Below are positions 61,902 through 64,000 of a stretch of DNA of 64,000 nucleotides, piece by piece (position 1 is the stretch's first letter; every line of letters starts with the position of its first letter). Made by a program: the position numbers and the translations under genes. The notes beneath the pieces are model-generated. The model was not told the DNA's origin, made no database searches, and saw nothing but the letters and a program-made list of their open reading frames with translations. Source of the DNA: Brevundimonas pondensis (GTDB taxonomy: Bacteria; Pseudomonadota; Alphaproteobacteria; Caulobacterales; Caulobacteraceae); contig NZ_CP062006.1 of assembly GCF_017487345.1 (NCBI RefSeq), forward strand, positions 1 to 64,000. Direction: 5' to 3'.

Positions 61902-63106
61902 GCCGGCAGTCGCTCGAACACCGTGGTGATGACGGCCTGATAGGCGTCGGTCAGGGCCCGTAGCTCGGCCTCGGGCACGCGCTCGTCGATCTGGTGCATG
62001 GTCTGGCCGACCAGACCCAGCTCCAGCACCGGGCAGAGGGAGCGGATGAAGCGGGCGTCCGAGGTGCCGCCGGTGGTCGAGGCTTCGGGGCGGCGGCCCA
62101 GCGTCGCCTCCACCGCGTCCTGCACCGCCGTGACGAAGGCGCCCGGCTCGGTCAGGAAGGCCTCGCCCGAGCACATGTGGGTCAACTCGATCCGCAGCCC
62201 GGTCTCGGCCTGCACGAGGCCCGCCTCGCGGTTCAGCCAGTCGATCAGGCCGTCGCCGGTGTGGGTCGGGTTGAAGCGGATGTTGAGCCGCGCCTTCGCC
62301 TCGGCCGGGATGATGTTGGTCGCCGGATTGCCCACGTCGATGGTGGTGATCTCGAGGTTCGAGGGCGGGAACTCGGGATAGCCTTCGTCCAGAATATGGG
62401 CGTCGAGGCGGGCGAGAAGTTTCGCCACGACCGGCGCCGGATTGGCCGCGCGGTCGGGATAGGCGACGTGGCCCTGCTTGCCGTGGACGGTGATCCAGGT
62501 GTTGAGCGAGCCGCGCCGTCCGACCTTGATCATGTCGCCCAGATGGTTCGCCGAGGAAGGCTCGCCGACCACGCAGGCGTCGATGACCTCGCCCTCGGCC
62601 GCCAGGGCCTCGACCACCCGCTTGGTGCCGTGCAGGGCCGGGCCTTCCTCGTCGCCGGTGATCAGGAAGGAGAGGGAGCCGGGCACGTCGGTTCCATTTT
62701 CAGAATGGGCGGCCAGCACGCGCGAGACGGCGGCGACCCAGGCGGCGATGCCGCCCTTCATGTCCACGGCGCCGCGTCCGTACAGGATGCCGTCGCGGGT
62801 CTCGCCCTCGAACGGGGCGGCGGTCCAGGCGGCCAGGTCGCCGGTCGGCACCACGTCGGTGTGCCCCGCAAAGCAGAGGTTGGGCGAGGCCGTGCCGCGC
62901 CGCGCGTAGAGGTTCTCGATGCGGGCGTCGTGGCCGACCTTGGTCGGGCCCTCGAACACCATGCGGCGGCAGGTGAAGCCGAGCCCGGTCAGGGTGCGTT
63001 CCAGCACGTCCATCGCCCCTTCGTCGGCGGGGGTGACGGAGGGGATGCGGATCAGGTCGCGGGTCAGTTCGACAGGATCAATGACGGAATGTGATGCGGC
63101 GCTCAT
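61898..63106 (-). CDS. dapE: succinyl-diaminopimelate desuccinylase
   Basis: Cleaves N-succinyl-LL-diaminopimelate in lysine and peptidoglycan precursor synthesis. The 402-residue zinc-dependent M20 enzyme has CFAGHTDVVPTGD (metal histidine), YGRGAVDMKGGIAA (bridging aspartate), LITGDEEGPALHGT (catalytic and metal glutamates) and a lid domain with ITVHGKQGHVAYPDRAANP, PTHTGDGLIDWLNRE. C-terminal TTGGTSDARFI matches DapE. Length is a little above the 375-residue norm, with a short N-terminal extension. Confidence 0.96.
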   Translation of the reverse strand: MSAASHSVIDPVELTRDLIRIPSVTPADEGAMDVLERTLTGLGFTCRRMVFEGPTKVGHDARIENLYARRGTASPNLCFAGHTDVVPTGDLAAWTAAPFEGETRDGILYGRGAVDMKGGIAAWVAAVSRVLAAHSENGTDVPGSLSFLITGDEEGPALHGTKRVVEALAAEGEVIDACVVGEPSSANHLGDMIKVGRRGSLNTWITVHGKQGHVAYPDRAANPAPVVAKLLARLDAHILDEGYPEFPPSNLEITTIDVGNPATNIIPAEAKARLNIRFNPTHTGDGLIDWLNREAGLVQAETGLRIELTHMCSGEAFLTEPGAFVTAVQDAVEATLGRRPEASTTGGTSDARFIRSLCPVLELGLVGQTMHQIDERVPEAELRALTDAYQAVITTVFERLPA

Positions 63107-63155
63107 GGGCTCTATGCTTTAGGCATATCCCGCATCCGCGAGAAGGCCCGAAACC

Positions 63156-63632
63156 GTGCCGAAGATCGACATCGACAATGCGCCGACCGGTCATGGAACC
63201 GGCTACCCCGAGGAATTCGCCGCGCCCTGCAAGCCGCGACGGCGCTGGCGGCTGGGCGATGCGGTCGGTCTGGATCAGTTCGGGGTCAATCTGTTGCGCC
63301 TGCCCGCCGGGGCCTGGTCCAGCCAGCGCCACTGGCACAGCGCCGAAGACGAGTTCGTCTGGGTGGTCGAGGGCGAGGTGGTTCTGATCGAGGAAGACGG
63401 CGAGACGACCTTACGCCCCGGCGATTGTGCGGGCTTCAAGGCGGGCGTCGCCAACGGCCACAAGATCGAAAACCGCAGCGACCGTGAGGCGGTGCTGCTG
63501 GAGGTCGGTTCGCGCCGTCCAACCGAGGACGCCTGCGACTATCCCGACATCGACATGATCCTCCCCAAGGGCGCCGATCGCTACTTCCACCGCGATGGGA
63601 CCCCCTATCCGAAGACGCCCCGAAGAACGTGA
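63156..63632 (+). CDS. cupin domain-containing protein
   Basis: A 158-residue single cupin barrel. Motif 1 is SQRHWHSAEDEFVWVVEGEVVLIEEDG (histidines at about 57-59, glutamate near 63), motif 2 is LRPGDCAGFKAGVANGHKIENRSD. These suit a metal-binding sugar-phosphate or small-molecule protein, yet no substrate can be named. C-terminal PKGADRYFHRDGTPYPKTPRRT is basic. GTG 63156 with GAAGG upstream is the start. Its stop overlaps the next start (GTGA), linking it to an MFS transporter gene. Confidence 0.88.
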   Translation: MPKIDIDNAPTGHGTGYPEEFAAPCKPRRRWRLGDAVGLDQFGVNLLRLPAGAWSSQRHWHSAEDEFVWVVEGEVVLIEEDGETTLRPGDCAGFKAGVANGHKIENRSDREAVLLEVGSRRPTEDACDYPDIDMILPKGADRYFHRDGTPYPKTPRRT

Positions 63633-64000
63633 CCACAGACAGTATCGATACCGCCCCGACGGTCCCGCCCCAGCCGCCCTTGCCGCCCGAGTCTCACGAC
63701 GGCGGGCCGTCCAGCCCGTGGGCCATCCGCGATTTTCGCCTGTTGTGGGTCGGGCGCGTGGCGGCGGTTCTGGGCATCCAGATCCAGTCGTCGGCCCTGT
63801 TGTGGCAGGTCTATGAGATCGCCCGACGCGATCACCCGATCGCCGAGGCCAGCCTCTATCTGGGGCTGGTGGGCCTGTGTCAGTTCCTGCCGCTGCTGGC
63901 CTTCACCCTGCCCGCCGGGGCCATGGCCGACCGGCGCGACCGCAAGCACACCGTGACCCTGTCCATCGTGGTCGAGAGCCTGTGCGCCCTGGCCTTCCTC
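63629..64000 (+). CDS. MFS transporter, N-terminal part (truncated by the window end)
   Basis: From GTG 63629 an open frame of 124 codons runs off the window. A Pro-rich N-terminus (PTVPPQPPLPPES) leads to WAIRDFRLLWVGRVAAVLG, SALLWQVYEIARR, ASLYLGLVGLCQFLPLLAF and LPAGAMADRRDRKHTV, the MFS signature loop between helices 2 and 3 (G-x-x-x-D-R-x-x-R). This suits the MFS_3/enterobactin-exporter group, so export of a small molecule is likely. The GTG overlaps the cupin stop. Everything past the third helix is unseen. Confidence 0.85.
   Translation, partial: MTTDSIDTAPTVPPQPPLPPESHDGGPSSPWAIRDFRLLWVGRVAAVLGIQIQSSALLWQVYEIARRDHPIAEASLYLGLVGLCQFLPLLAFTLPAGAMADRRDRKHTVTLSIVVESLCALAFL

Overview
The window looks like the replication-initiation end of a chromosome from a high-GC alphaproteobacterium of the Caulobacterales, most likely Brevundimonas or a close relative (inference; no rRNA is present to confirm it). 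The grounds are strong G/C third-position bias, the order dnaA-dnaN-recF-gyrB, a trpF-trpB-trpA-accD-folC cluster, a complete cpa/tad pilus locus with CtrA-like TTAAC sites, and many secreted hydrolases. Base 1 is the first base of dnaA, so numbering probably starts at dnaA. I see no tRNA, rRNA, CRISPR array, prophage or insertion sequence, and no stretch over 300 bases lacks a gene; the longest gap is the 287 bases upstream of pilA.

Layout. 1-8.4 kb: dnaA, dnaN, two related small membrane proteins, recF, a GNAT acetyltransferase on the other strand, and gyrB. A broken copy of the first codons of recF lies between the two membrane-protein genes, which points to an old tandem duplication. 8.5-16.6 kb: secreted or lipid-anchored proteins of mostly unknown role (surface-adhesin-E-like, alpha/beta hydrolase, S41-like, lipoprotein), then recQ, an RsmC-like rRNA methyltransferase and an RsuA-family pseudouridine synthase. 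16.6-22.1 kb: trpF, trpB, an unknown exported protein, trpA, accD and folC, tightly packed. 22.1-32.7 kb, minus strand: an acyltransferase, tsaE, amgK, murU, addB, addA and trxA. The first six overlap or abut like one operon that combines tRNA modification, cell-wall sugar recycling and double-strand-break repair; addB appears frameshifted. 32.7-37 kb: two tandem secreted S9 peptidases.

37-47.8 kb: a small secreted protein; a TonB-dependent receptor with a Fur-like palindrome upstream, overlapping a PepSY membrane protein (iron uptake is likely); a degenerate esterase-like protein; a secreted SRPBCC protein; AMP nucleosidase; a methyltransferase; a membrane protein plus winged-helix regulator behind a perfect inverted repeat; a tyrosine phosphatase; and pabB. 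47.8-58.9 kb: the Tad (type IVb) pilus locus. A minus-strand operon (secretin N-domain protein and two TadE/TadG pseudopilins) diverges from pilA, followed by cpaA, cpaB, cpaC, cpaD, cpaE, cpaF, tadB and tadC. A strong terminator behind pilA would let the major pilin be made in excess over the machinery, and CtrA-like sites suggest cell-cycle control.

58.9-64 kb: an SRPBCC protein, a thioredoxin-fold (2Fe-2S)-type protein, an exported M20 amidohydrolase, a 47-residue membrane microprotein, a RidA-family protein with a small helical partner, dapE, a cupin, and the start of an MFS transporter cut off by the window end.

The observations most worth checking are the recF-fragment tandem duplication, the competing hairpins in the gyrB leader, the perfect inverted repeat before the membrane-protein/regulator pair, the addB frameshift, the unusual TrpA active-site residue and the AccD without zinc-ribbon cysteines.
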